Positions 1 through 8,469 of a stretch of 64,000 bases of DNA are shown piece by piece. The translations under genes were made by a program, and so were the position numbers. Below the pieces are notes generated by a model that worked only from the letters and a program-made list of their open reading frames with translations, did not search any database and was not told the DNA's origin. Within the stretch, counting starts at the first letter, position 1. Each line of letters begins with the position of its first letter. Source of the stretch: Acididesulfobacillus acetoxydans (GTDB lineage: Bacteria; Bacillota; Desulfitobacteriia; Desulfitobacteriales; Desulfitobacteriaceae); contig NZ_LR746496.1 of assembly GCF_902729405.1 (NCBI RefSeq), positions 1,240,001-1,304,000 on the forward strand, read 5' to 3'.

Positions 1-630
1 CAGGCCAAGCTGCTGCGCGTCCTTCAGGAGGGGGTCATTCGCAAGATCGGCAGCAACCGCGAAGAGCAGGTCAACGTCCGCATCATTGCGGCGACCAACA
101 AGAATTTGGAGGAGATGATGCGGCAGTCTCTCTTTCGCGAGGATTTATTCTACCGCTTGAATGTTGTGCCGATTTTCCTGCCTCCTTTGCGTGAACGAAA
201 GGAGGATATTCCCCTCCTGGTCAACCACTTCATCGCGGTTTACAGCGAGAAGCTGAACCGCCGGGTATCCGGTACAGACATGGCTTTTATGGATAAACTA
301 TTTAAACATGATTGGCCGGGAAATGTGCGTGAATTGCAAAACGTGATTGAGCGGGCGCTGGTTCTGGGGGACGATGATATTTTGAGCTTGCAGAGCCTGG
401 CCCTGAGCCTGGAACATTCCGCACAAAAGAGCGGTGAAGGGGATGCGCCTCAGCCTTTCCCCCCCGGACGGAAAAATCTAAACCTACGCAGGGCTGTACA
501 AATGTGCGAACGTGAGGTTATCGAACAAGCGCTGGCACAAAGCAAAAGTTACCGCGCAGCCGCCAGAATTTTAGGCATTTCCCATACGGCACTGATGAAG
601 AAAGTGAAGAGATATGAGTTGTCCAGTTAA
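1..630 (+). CDS. Sigma-54-dependent activator, C-terminal part (TyrR-like HTH)
   Basis: Open from the first base, so the 5' part lies outside the window. What remains is the distal half of the AAA+ sigma-54-interaction domain (QAKLLRVLQEG, VRIIAATN, FREDLFYRLNVVPI, LPPLRERKEDI, WPGNVRELQNVIERA), a linker, and a C-terminal helix-turn-helix. The HTH (LGISHTALMKKVKRYEL) resembles the TyrR type, which carries a similar SHTA helix, more than the usual Fis type. The GAFTGA loop and sensory domain are not visible. A TyrR-box-like palindrome and a sigma-54 promoter lie between this gene and the methionine gamma-lyase gene, so that gene is the likely target. Family assignment is firm; the effector is unknown (an amino acid is a guess). 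Confidence 0.93.
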   Translation, partial: QAKLLRVLQEGVIRKIGSNREEQVNVRIIAATNKNLEEMMRQSLFREDLFYRLNVVPIFLPPLRERKEDIPLLVNHFIAVYSEKLNRRVSGTDMAFMDKLFKHDWPGNVRELQNVIERALVLGDDDILSLQSLALSLEHSAQKSGEGDAPQPFPPGRKNLNLRRAVQMCEREVIEQALAQSKSYRAAARILGISHTALMKKVKRYELSS

Positions 631-705
631 ATAAATAAAGGGTTTACCTGCGGGGCTGCCGCCGGACAAAATCAATACCTGAAAACGTTAGCTCAGGTTG
701 CCAAA

Positions 706-723
706 TGTAACGAAATGATTACA
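706..723. promoter_or_regulatory. TyrR-box-like palindrome, probable enhancer site
   Basis: TGTAA-N8-TTACA, an 18-bp site with perfect 5-bp arms. The E. coli TyrR box is TGTAAA-N6-TTTACA, the same length and outer bases. It lies about 155 bp upstream of the -24 element of the next promoter, a normal distance for a sigma-54 enhancer. Binding by the upstream TyrR-like activator is inferred. Confidence 0.6.
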
Positions 724-877
724 CCACCGGCAGATAATGGCAGCATATGTTACCAGGAACGGAGCGCTAATTGACGGAGCCCGGTTACGGGCGGCTTGGA
801 ACAATAGGAATAGGCCAAGTGAAGCGGTGGAAGGCGACCTGTCGAAGTGGGAGTTGGGCTAGGGAAATAAATAATTC

Positions 878-893
878 CGGCACAATACTTGCA
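878..893 (+). promoter_or_regulatory. Sigma-54 (-24/-12) promoter of the methionine gamma-lyase gene
   Basis: CGGCACAATACTTGCA: GG at 879-880 and GC at 891-892 with the obligatory 10 bases between, matching GGCAC-N5-TTGC. The start codon follows 43 bp later, after a ribosome site (GAGGGGG, 921-927). Confidence 0.88.
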
Positions 894-935
894 AGATAAG
901 AGTAAAGCAGCAAGATTGTTGAGGGGGAAAGACAG

Positions 936-2132
936 ATGCATGACCACGCCCGAGACGCTTTTGGCACGTTGGCCATTCATGGAACTCATCGGAAGAATCC
1001 GGCCGGCGCCTTGGCCACGCCGATTTACCAAACAGCCACGTTCGTCTTTGATTCGGCCGAGCAGGGAGGGAAACGCTTTGCCGGGGAGGAAGACGGATAC
1101 ATTTATTCAAGATTGGGCAATCCGACTAATGCCGAGTTAGAAGAGAAAGTTGCCTTATTGGAGGGAGCGGAGGCCTGTATCTCTACGGCTTCCGGCATGG
1201 GGGCCATTTCAGCCCTCATGTGGACCGTCCTGCGGGCGGGAGACCATATTGTGGCGGCGAAAACCCTTTACGGCTGTACTTTCGCCCTGCTGAATCACGG
1301 TTTGACCCGCTTTGGCATTGAAGTGACTTTTGTGGACGCGACCGATCCGGAAAACATCCGTCAAGCCATGAAAGAAAACACAAGGGTGGTTTATCTCGAA
1401 ACTCCGGCCAATCCCACCCTGGAAATCAGCGATATCGAGATGATTTCTTCGATCGCCCACCGGAATCCCGGCTGTATGTTGGTAGTCGATAATACCTTTT
1501 GCACACCCTATTTGCAACAGCCCTTGACTCTGGGTGCGGACGCGGTGGTGCACTCGGCCACGAAGTTTCTCAACGGACACGGGGATGTCATCGCCGGCTT
1601 GGTCGCGGGCGGGAAGGAACTGATCGACCAGGTCCGGCTGGTGGGGGTCAAAGACATGACGGGAGCGGTTTTGAGTCCGTTCGAGGCCTTTTTGCTCCTG
1701 CGGGGCTTAAAGACTCTGGAGGTCCGCATGGAGAGACATTGCGGCAACGCCTTGGCAGTCGCCAAGTTTCTTGAGGGGCATCCGGCGGTAGAGGGGGTTT
1801 ATTATCCGGGACTGGAGAGTTTTCCCCAGTACGATCTGGCTAAAAAACAAATGCGTCTTCCCGGTGCGATCATCGCTTTCGAGATCAAGGGCGGAGTCGA
1901 AGAGGGCAAAGCCGTCATGAACAACGTACACTTGGCCAGTCTGGCGGTCAGCCTGGGCGATGCGGAAACCCTCATTCAACATCCGGCTTCGATGACCCAT
2001 TCCCCTTATACAGAGGAAGAAAGGCGGCAAGCCGGGATCAGCGACGGCTTGATCCGGTTAGCCGTGGGTCTGGAAACGGTTGATGATATCATCATGGATC
2101 TGAAGCAAGCCCTGGAAGCAGCGGTCCTCTAA
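936..2132 (+). CDS. megL: Methionine gamma-lyase (PLP, Cys/Met metabolism family)
   Basis: 398 residues, the normal length for cystathionine/methionine gamma-family enzymes. The PLP lysine is K210 in [11 protein letters not shown]. The loop LYGCTFALL places a cysteine (C114) where Pseudomonas methionine gamma-lyase has its specificity residue C116; most cystathionine lyases lack it. SRLGNPT (phosphate contact) and [10 protein letters not shown] are intact. It should split methionine to methanethiol, ammonia and 2-oxobutyrate in the cytoplasm. Start chosen from the ribosome site GAGGGGG, 8 bases upstream. It stands alone behind a sigma-54 promoter and in front of a strong hairpin. Homocysteine or cystathionine lyase activity is the alternative. 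Confidence 0.93.
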   Translation: MHDHARDAFGTLAIHGTHRKNPAGALATPIYQTATFVFDSAEQGGKRFAGEEDGYIYSRLGNPTNAELEEKVALLEGAEACISTASGMGAISALMWTVLRAGDHIVAAKTLYGCTFALLNHGLTRFGIEVTFVDATDPENIRQAMKENTRVVYLETPANPTLEISDIEMISSIAHRNPGCMLVVDNTFCTPYLQQPLTLGADAVVHSATKFLNGHGDVIAGLVAGGKELIDQVRLVGVKDMTGAVLSPFEAFLLLRGLKTLEVRMERHCGNALAVAKFLEGHPAVEGVYYPGLESFPQYDLAKKQMRLPGAIIAFEIKGGVEEGKAVMNNVHLASLAVSLGDAETLIQHPASMTHSPYTEEERRQAGISDGLIRLAVGLETVDDIIMDLKQALEAAVL

Positions 2133-2177
2133 ATTGTCAGTGCCGTGTGACTGTCAGCGCCATAGTGGCGTGAAAGA

Positions 2178-2209
2178 AGGTCCCGGGGAGGTTTTCCTCC
2201 CCGGGACCT
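2178..2209 (+). terminator. Strong hairpin after megL
   Basis: A perfect 14-bp stem (AGGTCCCGGGGAGG and its complement) with a TTTT loop, 46 bp past the stop codon. There is no U-tract, so it may act as an mRNA-stabilising end rather than a classical terminator. Confidence 0.7.
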
Positions 2210-2554
2210 GTGCCTTAAGTAGGACGGGTTGCGAATATTCTGAGCCCTATCCTATGGAGATTTACAGGGTGCCCAACTTCAGTTGTATCTTGAGAGTATC
2301 TCGAAGCCCTTAAATGAGTCGTCACAGGTCGTAGCGATGGATGTTGCCGGTATTCTTTTGACCTTCCTCTCAAAATTTCCGGACTTCAAATTAGGGACCA
2401 ATGGCGGATTGCGGGAGAAGAAGAAAAATACTAGAATAGGTCACAAAAAGAAGAATCCAGGCCAAAAAAGGAAAGGATTCCGGTTAAAGAAGCAGAATCC
2501 CGGTTGCAAAAAGCAGATCTAGGTTACGGATTCGTCGTTGGGGGAGATTAAGTA
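2210..2554. other. Intergenic stretch, no convincing gene
   Basis: A short open frame (2283-2522) ends in a Lys/Gln-rich run produced by an A-rich tract (about 2420-2515). It has no recognisable family or clear ribosome site, so I do not call it. The far end holds the ribosome site of the chemoreceptor gene (GGGGGAG, 2540-2546). Confidence 0.5.
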
Positions 2555-4537
2555 GTGTTTAGGTTATCTGTCAGAGGCAAAATTACGACCCTGGTACTTA
2601 TGCTGGCTCTGGTTCCCACCCTGGTGTTGGGGGTCACAAACTATTTCAATGCCTACAGGGCGCTGGAGAGCCAGCTCCGCCAGGCGGCAGCCCAGTCGGT
2701 GGCTAAAGCCGGTACGCTGACTCAGACACTCATGGGTGAAGCCGAGCACAGTGCCGACCGCTTGAGTATGGATGAGAATGTCGTCACGGCACCCAGTCAG
2801 CCGCAGGCGGCCAAGGCGATGGCGGCCTTTAAAATCTACCGGGAGTCCCATCCCGATGTGCAAAATGTCTATTATGGCACGGCGAACAAGCAGATGTTTG
2901 TTTATCCCAGATCGCCCTTGCCTCCGAATTTCGATCCGACTTCCCGGCCCTGGTATAAACTGGCGGTGCAGGCTAAAGGGATCGCCTGGACCGAGCCCTA
3001 TATTGATACGGGCACAAAAAAACTGGTTGTCAGCGTGGCCAAACCCGTGCTTGAGCCGAAAACCGGGAAGGTTCTGGGCGTTGTGGGCATAGATATCTCG
3101 TTAGATAGCTTGAGCAAGATGCTGGGCAGCATCAAAATCGGGGATCATGGCTATGTGATCATGGTGGACAAAGAGGGCAAAGTCATGGTTCATCCGGATA
3201 GTTCCCTAATTGGCAAGCCGGTGCCCATCGCCGCTCTGCGGCAGGGTCTGACCGGGGGACAATCAGGCAGTGTGAATTACGTATACCAAGGGCAAAACCG
3301 TTTCGGCGTCTTTGAAACCTTACCTGACATCGGCTGGAAGATCATCGGAGTGGTGAGCTACAATGAGATCCAGGCGGCGACAGGGTCCATTTTGTGGGAA
3401 ACACTGCTTGCCAGTTTGATAGTGGTGGTCCTAGCTATCGCGTTGGGACTTTGGTTTTCGGACTCGATTGCCAAAAACCTGAAAACATTGGTTCAGGAGG
3501 CCAAGAAAATCGGCGGCGGCGATTTTACCGTGCGCACCCGGGTTAGATCCAAAGACGAAATCGGTTCTTTGGCCGCTACTCTTAACGGGATGGTTGAACA
3601 ATTGGGGCGCCTGATGGGGAATGTTAAGGACCATGCCTCTCAGGTGAGCCAATTCGCGAACTCACTGGCTTCCAGCGCGGAGGAAACGAGTGCGGCGAGT
3701 GAAGAAGTCACGGCTACCGTGACTGAGATTGCCGCGGGCGCCTCAGAGCAGGCGGCAACAGGGGAGCGGACTTCGGCTCTGGTGCGGGAGATGGCCCGGC
3801 GCCTGGCAGACCTGGCGGCGAGTTCCGAAGCCATGGCGGCGGCTTCGGCCGAGGTGCGGGCGGCCGAAGAAAACGGCGTCAACACCGTGGGGGATTTAAC
3901 CGAAAAGACCAACCACAACAGCGAAGCCATTAACAAGATCGAGACTACTATCTATGCTCTCAATACCAAGGCTCAGTCCATCGGGGAGATTCTTCAGGCG
4001 ATCAATTCCATCGCTGAGCAGACCAATCTCCTGGCTCTCAATGCCTCGATCGAGGCGGCACGTGCCGGGGATGCCGGTCGGGGCTTTTCTGTGGTGGCGG
4101 ATGAGATCCGTAAATTGGCTGAGCAATCTTCCCAGTCCACGGCTGGCATCCGCACGATTATTTCCGAGATCCAAAAGGAGAGCGGTCAGGCGGTGTCTGT
4201 GATGGCTGAGGTCCGCTCCCGTACCCGGGCGCAGGTGGATGCCGTTCATAAGGTTGGGGGTTCCTTCCAAAAGATCTCTGCCGGTATAAATGAGATTGCG
4301 GCCAAGATTCAAGGGATCTTTGCTAATGTTGAGCAGGTGAATGTCAACAGTCAAGAGATGGTGCAGATGATTGCCAATATCTCGTCGGTTTCCCAAGAGA
4401 CAGCCGCTTCTTCCCAGGAGGTTACGGCCTCCATGGAGCAGACCGCCGGTGCTGTCGAAGAAGTCGCGAGGACGGCCGAGAAGCTGAATGAGTTGGCAGG
4501 GGTTTTGAACCAAGAAGTGGATAAATTTAAAATCTGA
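2555..4537 (+). CDS. Methyl-accepting chemotaxis protein, dCache type
   Basis: 660 residues from a GTG start behind GGGGGAG. Order: membrane segment about 12-32, large extracytoplasmic Cache sensor (about 35-275, with SRPWYKLA and VVGIDISLDSL typical of dCache_1), second membrane segment about 280-302, HAMP, then the coiled-coil signalling domain. The conserved hairpin tip (EQTNLLALNASIEAARAG) is intact, as is GRGFSVVADEIRKLAE. It should sense small extracellular ligands, often amino or carboxylic acids, and signal to CheA at the cell pole. No che genes are nearby, so it is an orphan receptor. Confidence 0.96.
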   Translation: MFRLSVRGKITTLVLMLALVPTLVLGVTNYFNAYRALESQLRQAAAQSVAKAGTLTQTLMGEAEHSADRLSMDENVVTAPSQPQAAKAMAAFKIYRESHPDVQNVYYGTANKQMFVYPRSPLPPNFDPTSRPWYKLAVQAKGIAWTEPYIDTGTKKLVVSVAKPVLEPKTGKVLGVVGIDISLDSLSKMLGSIKIGDHGYVIMVDKEGKVMVHPDSSLIGKPVPIAALRQGLTGGQSGSVNYVYQGQNRFGVFETLPDIGWKIIGVVSYNEIQAATGSILWETLLASLIVVVLAIALGLWFSDSIAKNLKTLVQEAKKIGGGDFTVRTRVRSKDEIGSLAATLNGMVEQLGRLMGNVKDHASQVSQFANSLASSAEETSAASEEVTATVTEIAAGASEQAATGERTSALVREMARRLADLAASSEAMAAASAEVRAAEENGVNTVGDLTEKTNHNSEAINKIETTIYALNTKAQSIGEILQAINSIAEQTNLLALNASIEAARAGDAGRGFSVVADEIRKLAEQSSQSTAGIRTIISEIQKESGQAVSVMAEVRSRTRAQVDAVHKVGGSFQKISAGINEIAAKIQGIFANVEQVNVNSQEMVQMIANISSVSQETAASSQEVTASMEQTAGAVEEVARTAEKLNELAGVLNQEVDKFKI

Positions 4538-4708
4538 GCGGGTGCCCGTTTGCCGTGGCATGTTCAAACTACCCTAATCCGAGTTAAATACGGAAAAGAG
4601 TTTAGGGATTCGAAGGGAAAAAGGCACTCACGTAGAATTAAGAAGGAGTGAGGTTGAGGCTGCAGGGGGTTAAGGCTGCAGATAGAAATGAGGAAGGTGG
4701 AAGTCATG

Positions 4709-6403
4709 ATGAAGTTCAGTGAATTTCTTTATCAAAGGCCGGATGTGGCGGCCCTGGAATCCGAGTTCGAGGCTCTCTTGACCAAGTTCAACCGGGCCGG
4801 AACTTTCGCGGAGCAGGACGCCCTGATGGTCGAGCTCAACGGCCTCAGAAACGAATTCGAATCGATGGAACAGTTGGTCTATATCCGGCATACCATCGAC
4901 ACCACGGACGTTTTTTACGAAGGGGAGCAGAATTTTTTCGACGAGGCGACCCCGGTTTATCAGGGCTTGATTTCCCGCTACTACCAAGCCTTGGTCGATT
5001 CCAAGTTCCGAACGCATTTGGAAAAGAAATGGGGGAACCAGCTCTTTACCAAAGCGGAACTGACCCTGCGAACCTTTATCCCGGAAATTGTTGAAGATTT
5101 ACGGCAGGAAAACAAACTCTCAACCGAATATACTAAGCTGATCGCCTCGGCTAAGATCCCATTTGAAGGGGAAGAACGCAATCTGCCTGGTTTGGTGCCT
5201 TTCCAGCTGTCCACCGACCGGGCGATGCGCAAACGGGCCCATGAGGCTAAGTATGCTTTTTTTGCCGATCACGAAGGGAAGCTGGATGAGATTTATGACG
5301 AGTTGGTAAGCGTCAGAACCCGCATCGCCCACAAACTGGGTTATACTGACTACGTCGAACTGGGCTATGCCAGAATGCTGCGTTCGGATTATAACCCCGA
5401 GATGGTGGCAAATTTCCGCCGGCAGGTTGAGGAGGTCATCGTCCCAGTGGCCAGCCGGCTGCGTGAACGCCAGAGAAAGCGGCTGGGACTGTCAACGCTC
5501 GCTTATTACGACGAAAAATTCAGTTTCAAAACAGGTAATGCCAAGCCCCAAGGGGATCCGGCCTGGATCGTGGCCAATGGGCAGAAAATGTATGACGAAT
5601 TGTCGGCTGACACTGGTGCCTTTTTCAAGCTCATGGTTGAGAGGGAGCTCATGGATCTGGTCAGCAAGAAGGGCAAAGCCGGTGGCGGCTACTGCACCTA
5701 TTTGAGCAAATACCAGGCGCCGTTTATCTTCTCCAACTTCAACGGGACCTCGGGAGATATCGACGTCATGACCCATGAGGCCGGGCACGCCTTCCAAACT
5801 TACTGCAGCCGGGACTTTCAGATCCCCGAATATTATTGGCCCACCTATGAAGCCTGCGAGATCCACTCGATGAGCATGGAATTTTTCGCCTGGCCCTGGA
5901 TAGATCTCTTTTTCAGGGAAGATGCTGACAAATATAGGTTTTCTCATCTGAGCGAGGCTTTGCTCTTTATTCCTTATGGGGTTTGTGTCGATGAATTTCA
6001 GCACTTTGTCTACGCCCATCCGGAGGCCTCCCCCGAGGAACGCAAAGCGGCCTGGCGGGGACTGGAAAAGAAGTATCTCCCTCATCGAAACTACGAAGAT
6101 AACGCTTATCTGGAACGGGGAGGGTATTGGCACCAGCAGGGGCATATTTTCGGCAGCCCGTTCTATTACATCGATTACACTCTGGCCCAAGTCTGTGCTT
6201 TTCAGTTCTGGCAGCGCTCCCGGGAAAAGCGGGAAGAGGCTTGGGCTGATTATCTCCGGCTGTGCCGGGCGGGCGGGAGCCGCTCGTTCTTAGGGCTGGT
6301 GGAACTGGCCAATTTGGTATCTCCTTTTGCGGAGGGTTCGCTTAGGGCTACGGTCACCGTGATCGAAGATTGGCTGAACGGGATCGACGATTCTGTCTTC
6401 TGA
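4709..6403 (+). CDS. M3 family oligoendopeptidase (PepF-like zinc peptidase)
   Basis: 564 residues. The zinc motif HEAGH lies in DVMTHEAGHAFQTY, with the downstream glutamate helix EIHSMSMEFFAWPW, as in thermolysin-fold M3 peptidases. It should cleave short peptides in the cytoplasm. Three ATGs are possible (4688, 4706, 4709). The ribosome site AGGAAGGTGG (4691-4700) lies downstream of the first, which rules that one out, and fits 4709 best with 8 bases of spacing; the protein then begins MKFSEFLYQRPD. It has its own transcription unit, with no partner gene. Confidence 0.95.
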   Translation: MKFSEFLYQRPDVAALESEFEALLTKFNRAGTFAEQDALMVELNGLRNEFESMEQLVYIRHTIDTTDVFYEGEQNFFDEATPVYQGLISRYYQALVDSKFRTHLEKKWGNQLFTKAELTLRTFIPEIVEDLRQENKLSTEYTKLIASAKIPFEGEERNLPGLVPFQLSTDRAMRKRAHEAKYAFFADHEGKLDEIYDELVSVRTRIAHKLGYTDYVELGYARMLRSDYNPEMVANFRRQVEEVIVPVASRLRERQRKRLGLSTLAYYDEKFSFKTGNAKPQGDPAWIVANGQKMYDELSADTGAFFKLMVERELMDLVSKKGKAGGGYCTYLSKYQAPFIFSNFNGTSGDIDVMTHEAGHAFQTYCSRDFQIPEYYWPTYEACEIHSMSMEFFAWPWIDLFFREDADKYRFSHLSEALLFIPYGVCVDEFQHFVYAHPEASPEERKAAWRGLEKKYLPHRNYEDNAYLERGGYWHQQGHIFGSPFYYIDYTLAQVCAFQFWQRSREKREEAWADYLRLCRAGGSRSFLGLVELANLVSPFAEGSLRATVTVIEDWLNGIDDSVF

Positions 6404-6582
6404 TGGCAGCCTTCCGGTGGCAATAGGCCGGTTCTGCTTCGGGCTCGCGCGGGGCCCGGCGCACGGCGTGATTTTCCTGATGATGTGTATGGCGGTTTTT
6501 CTCCGGGTTCCCGCGGGACCCGGAGCTGTCTTCTGCCGGACTGACGGCAGCGCAACCCGCCGCAAACCCCATGGGCGTAAGG

Positions 6583-6623
6583 TTAGGCAGTTCCCGGCTT
6601 GTAGGGCAGTGGGAACTGCCTAA
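6583..6623. terminator. 13-bp inverted repeat after the M3 peptidase gene
   Basis: Perfect arms TTAGGCAGTTCCC (6583-6595) and its complement (6611-6623) around a 15-base loop, 180 bp after the stop codon. No clear U-tract follows, so it could also be a processed or regulatory hairpin. Confidence 0.5.
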
Positions 6624-6717
6624 TATATCTGTCCTGAGGGGCAGAGGCCAACTCTGCTTGGGGCGTTGCCTCGGAGGGTTAGGGTGGAGCACTTGCCGAT
6701 GGTTCCCCTGGAGCGAT

Positions 6718-6747
6718 TTGACTCAGAGCGGATCGTTCAACTATAAT
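6718..6747 (+). promoter_or_regulatory. Sigma-A promoter of the MFS transporter gene
   Basis: TTGACT (6718-6723), 18 bases, TATAAT (6742-6747). The predicted transcript starts about 6754, leaving a short leader with ribosome site AGGCGGAG (6778-6785). Confidence 0.82.
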
Positions 6748-6790
6748 AGAAGAATATTGTGACAATACAACGAGCAGAGGCGGAGATATT

Positions 6791-8029
6791 ATGGGGGAAA
6801 ACACGGGAAAGAACAGTGGGGAAGGGGCAGGAGAGGGCCCTGCCCAGGGGGTAGGGCCGAAAGAACTTTGGACCAAAAACTTCATCCTAATCGTTTTGGC
6901 GAATTTCATTATTTTTTTCGGCTTTCAGATGCTGATGCCGACCATTCCTGTTTATACGGAAAAATTGGGCGGCTCGCAATCCGAGGCCGGGTTGGTCATG
7001 GGCATCTTCGCCATTTCGGCAGTGCTCATTCGTCCCTTTGCCGGGCGTGCTATCGACGTTTTTGGGCGCAAGGTGATTTTTCTCTCGGGTTTAACGATTT
7101 TTTTCGTCTCAGTCCTGGCTTATAATTGGCTGCCTACGGTTCTGCTGCTGATCCTTTTTCGACTTATTCACGGGTTTGGCTGGGGAGCCTCCAGCACGGC
7201 GGCCGGGACGATTGCCGCGGACACGATTCCCCGTCCCCGCCTCACGGAAGGCATGGGCTATTACGGTATCGCGAGTGACATTGCCATGGCGTTGGCTCCG
7301 GCTTATGGGCTCTTCCTCATAGGCAGCTACGGATTTCCGGCGCTCTTCTTTTCTTCGGGGGCGGCTACGTTGCTTGCGATCATTTTAGCCTGCTTTATTA
7401 CCTATCGTGAGGCCTCTCAAACGGAGCGCGGGAGCCGGACAGCCTTTTTTGAGAAAGCCGCTTTCCGGCCCTCTTTGCTCATGTTTTTCGTGACTATGAC
7501 CTTTGGAGCGATTGTTTCCTTCCTCGCTTTATATGCGAGTCATCTGGGTATTTCAAACATAGGGATTTTTTTCACTTTCTATGCCGTGGCTCTGATGTTA
7601 AGCAGGCCGCTGTTCGGACGCCTGGCCGATCGCCGAGGATTTGATATCGTTCTTGTGCCGGGAATGCTGGCTATCTTGCTGGCCATGTTTTTGCTCTATC
7701 GCGCTCAGGCTTCCTCGCAACCTTTGCTCATCCTGCTGGTGGCGGCAGTTATCTATGGGTTCGGTTTTGGGGCTGTACAGCCGAGTTTACAGGCGATGGC
7801 GGTGCTCGATGTGCCGTTTAACCGCCGGGGGGCCGCCAATGGGACCTTCTACTCCGCCTTTGATCTCGGCATCGGCCTGGGCTCCGGTATCTGGGGTGTG
7901 GTTGCCGATGTCTGGGGTTTCAGTGCCATGTACTTGGGCGCGACCGTGCCTGCTTTCCTGGCCTTGGTTTTTTATCTGTTCATGGGTAGGCGAAAAGCGC
8001 CGGAAGGCCGAGACGGCAGAAGGGGGTAG
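6791..8029 (+). CDS. MFS transporter, 12-helix drug/metabolite type
   Basis: 412 residues with about 12 hydrophobic segments in two halves. The MFS loop motif between helices 2 and 3 is visible (RPFAGRAIDVFGRKV), with a weaker copy in the second half (RPLFGRLADRRG). The N-terminal 30 residues are hydrophilic and Gly/Glu-rich. It is an inner-membrane secondary transporter, most like the YfcJ/arabinose-efflux-type drug exporters; the substrate cannot be told. It is a single-gene unit with its own promoter. Confidence 0.92.
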   Translation: MGENTGKNSGEGAGEGPAQGVGPKELWTKNFILIVLANFIIFFGFQMLMPTIPVYTEKLGGSQSEAGLVMGIFAISAVLIRPFAGRAIDVFGRKVIFLSGLTIFFVSVLAYNWLPTVLLLILFRLIHGFGWGASSTAAGTIAADTIPRPRLTEGMGYYGIASDIAMALAPAYGLFLIGSYGFPALFFSSGAATLLAIILACFITYREASQTERGSRTAFFEKAAFRPSLLMFFVTMTFGAIVSFLALYASHLGISNIGIFFTFYAVALMLSRPLFGRLADRRGFDIVLVPGMLAILLAMFLLYRAQASSQPLLILLVAAVIYGFGFGAVQPSLQAMAVLDVPFNRRGAANGTFYSAFDLGIGLGSGIWGVVADVWGFSAMYLGATVPAFLALVFYLFMGRRKAPEGRDGRRG

Positions 8030-8469
8030 GTCTCGGCTGAGCAGTGAGGTCATGCCGGATGCAAGGTTAATTTGGATGCGGGAAAAATCCATACGTCAGC
8101 CAACTCGGATGCGGACCCAATTGGGGGACGGGCCGATCAGGATGTAAGGTCGATTGAGATCCGGGTAAATCCACGGTTGTCCCGCGTCGCCCGTCGTGGT
8201 ATGTTATTCTCAAAGTAAATTGTTGCGAGAACGGAATCGGCGTTCGGGTACTTAATTTTCCCTATGTCAACCACCCCATGCCTAAAGGCGTCTGAAGCCA
8301 GGGGCTTCCGCGCGCAGCATTCGGTGAAAGGTCGTGAAAGGTCGTTTGGCGTGAGCGGGCAGTCCTGGGGGATGATTTCCATTTATCCTGTTTCCGCAAC
8401 CGGGAAGGGTTCTGCCAAGAAACATGACGGCGGGTGGGTAGGAGGAGATTTTGGACAAGAAAGAGGTAA
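8030..8469. other. Intergenic stretch, nothing recognised
   Basis: About 440 bp with only short unsupported open frames. One short direct repeat (GTGAAAGGTC, about 8322-8342) is visible. No promoter motif or RNA fold stood out. Confidence 0.4.

Noticed and set aside
2283-2522. 79-residue Lys-rich frame between megL and the chemoreceptor gene
   Set aside because: No ribosome site and the basic end comes from an A-rich tract.
3896-4567. 223-residue minus-strand frame inside the chemoreceptor gene
   Set aside because: It is antisense to the conserved signalling domain, with biased composition typical of shadow frames.
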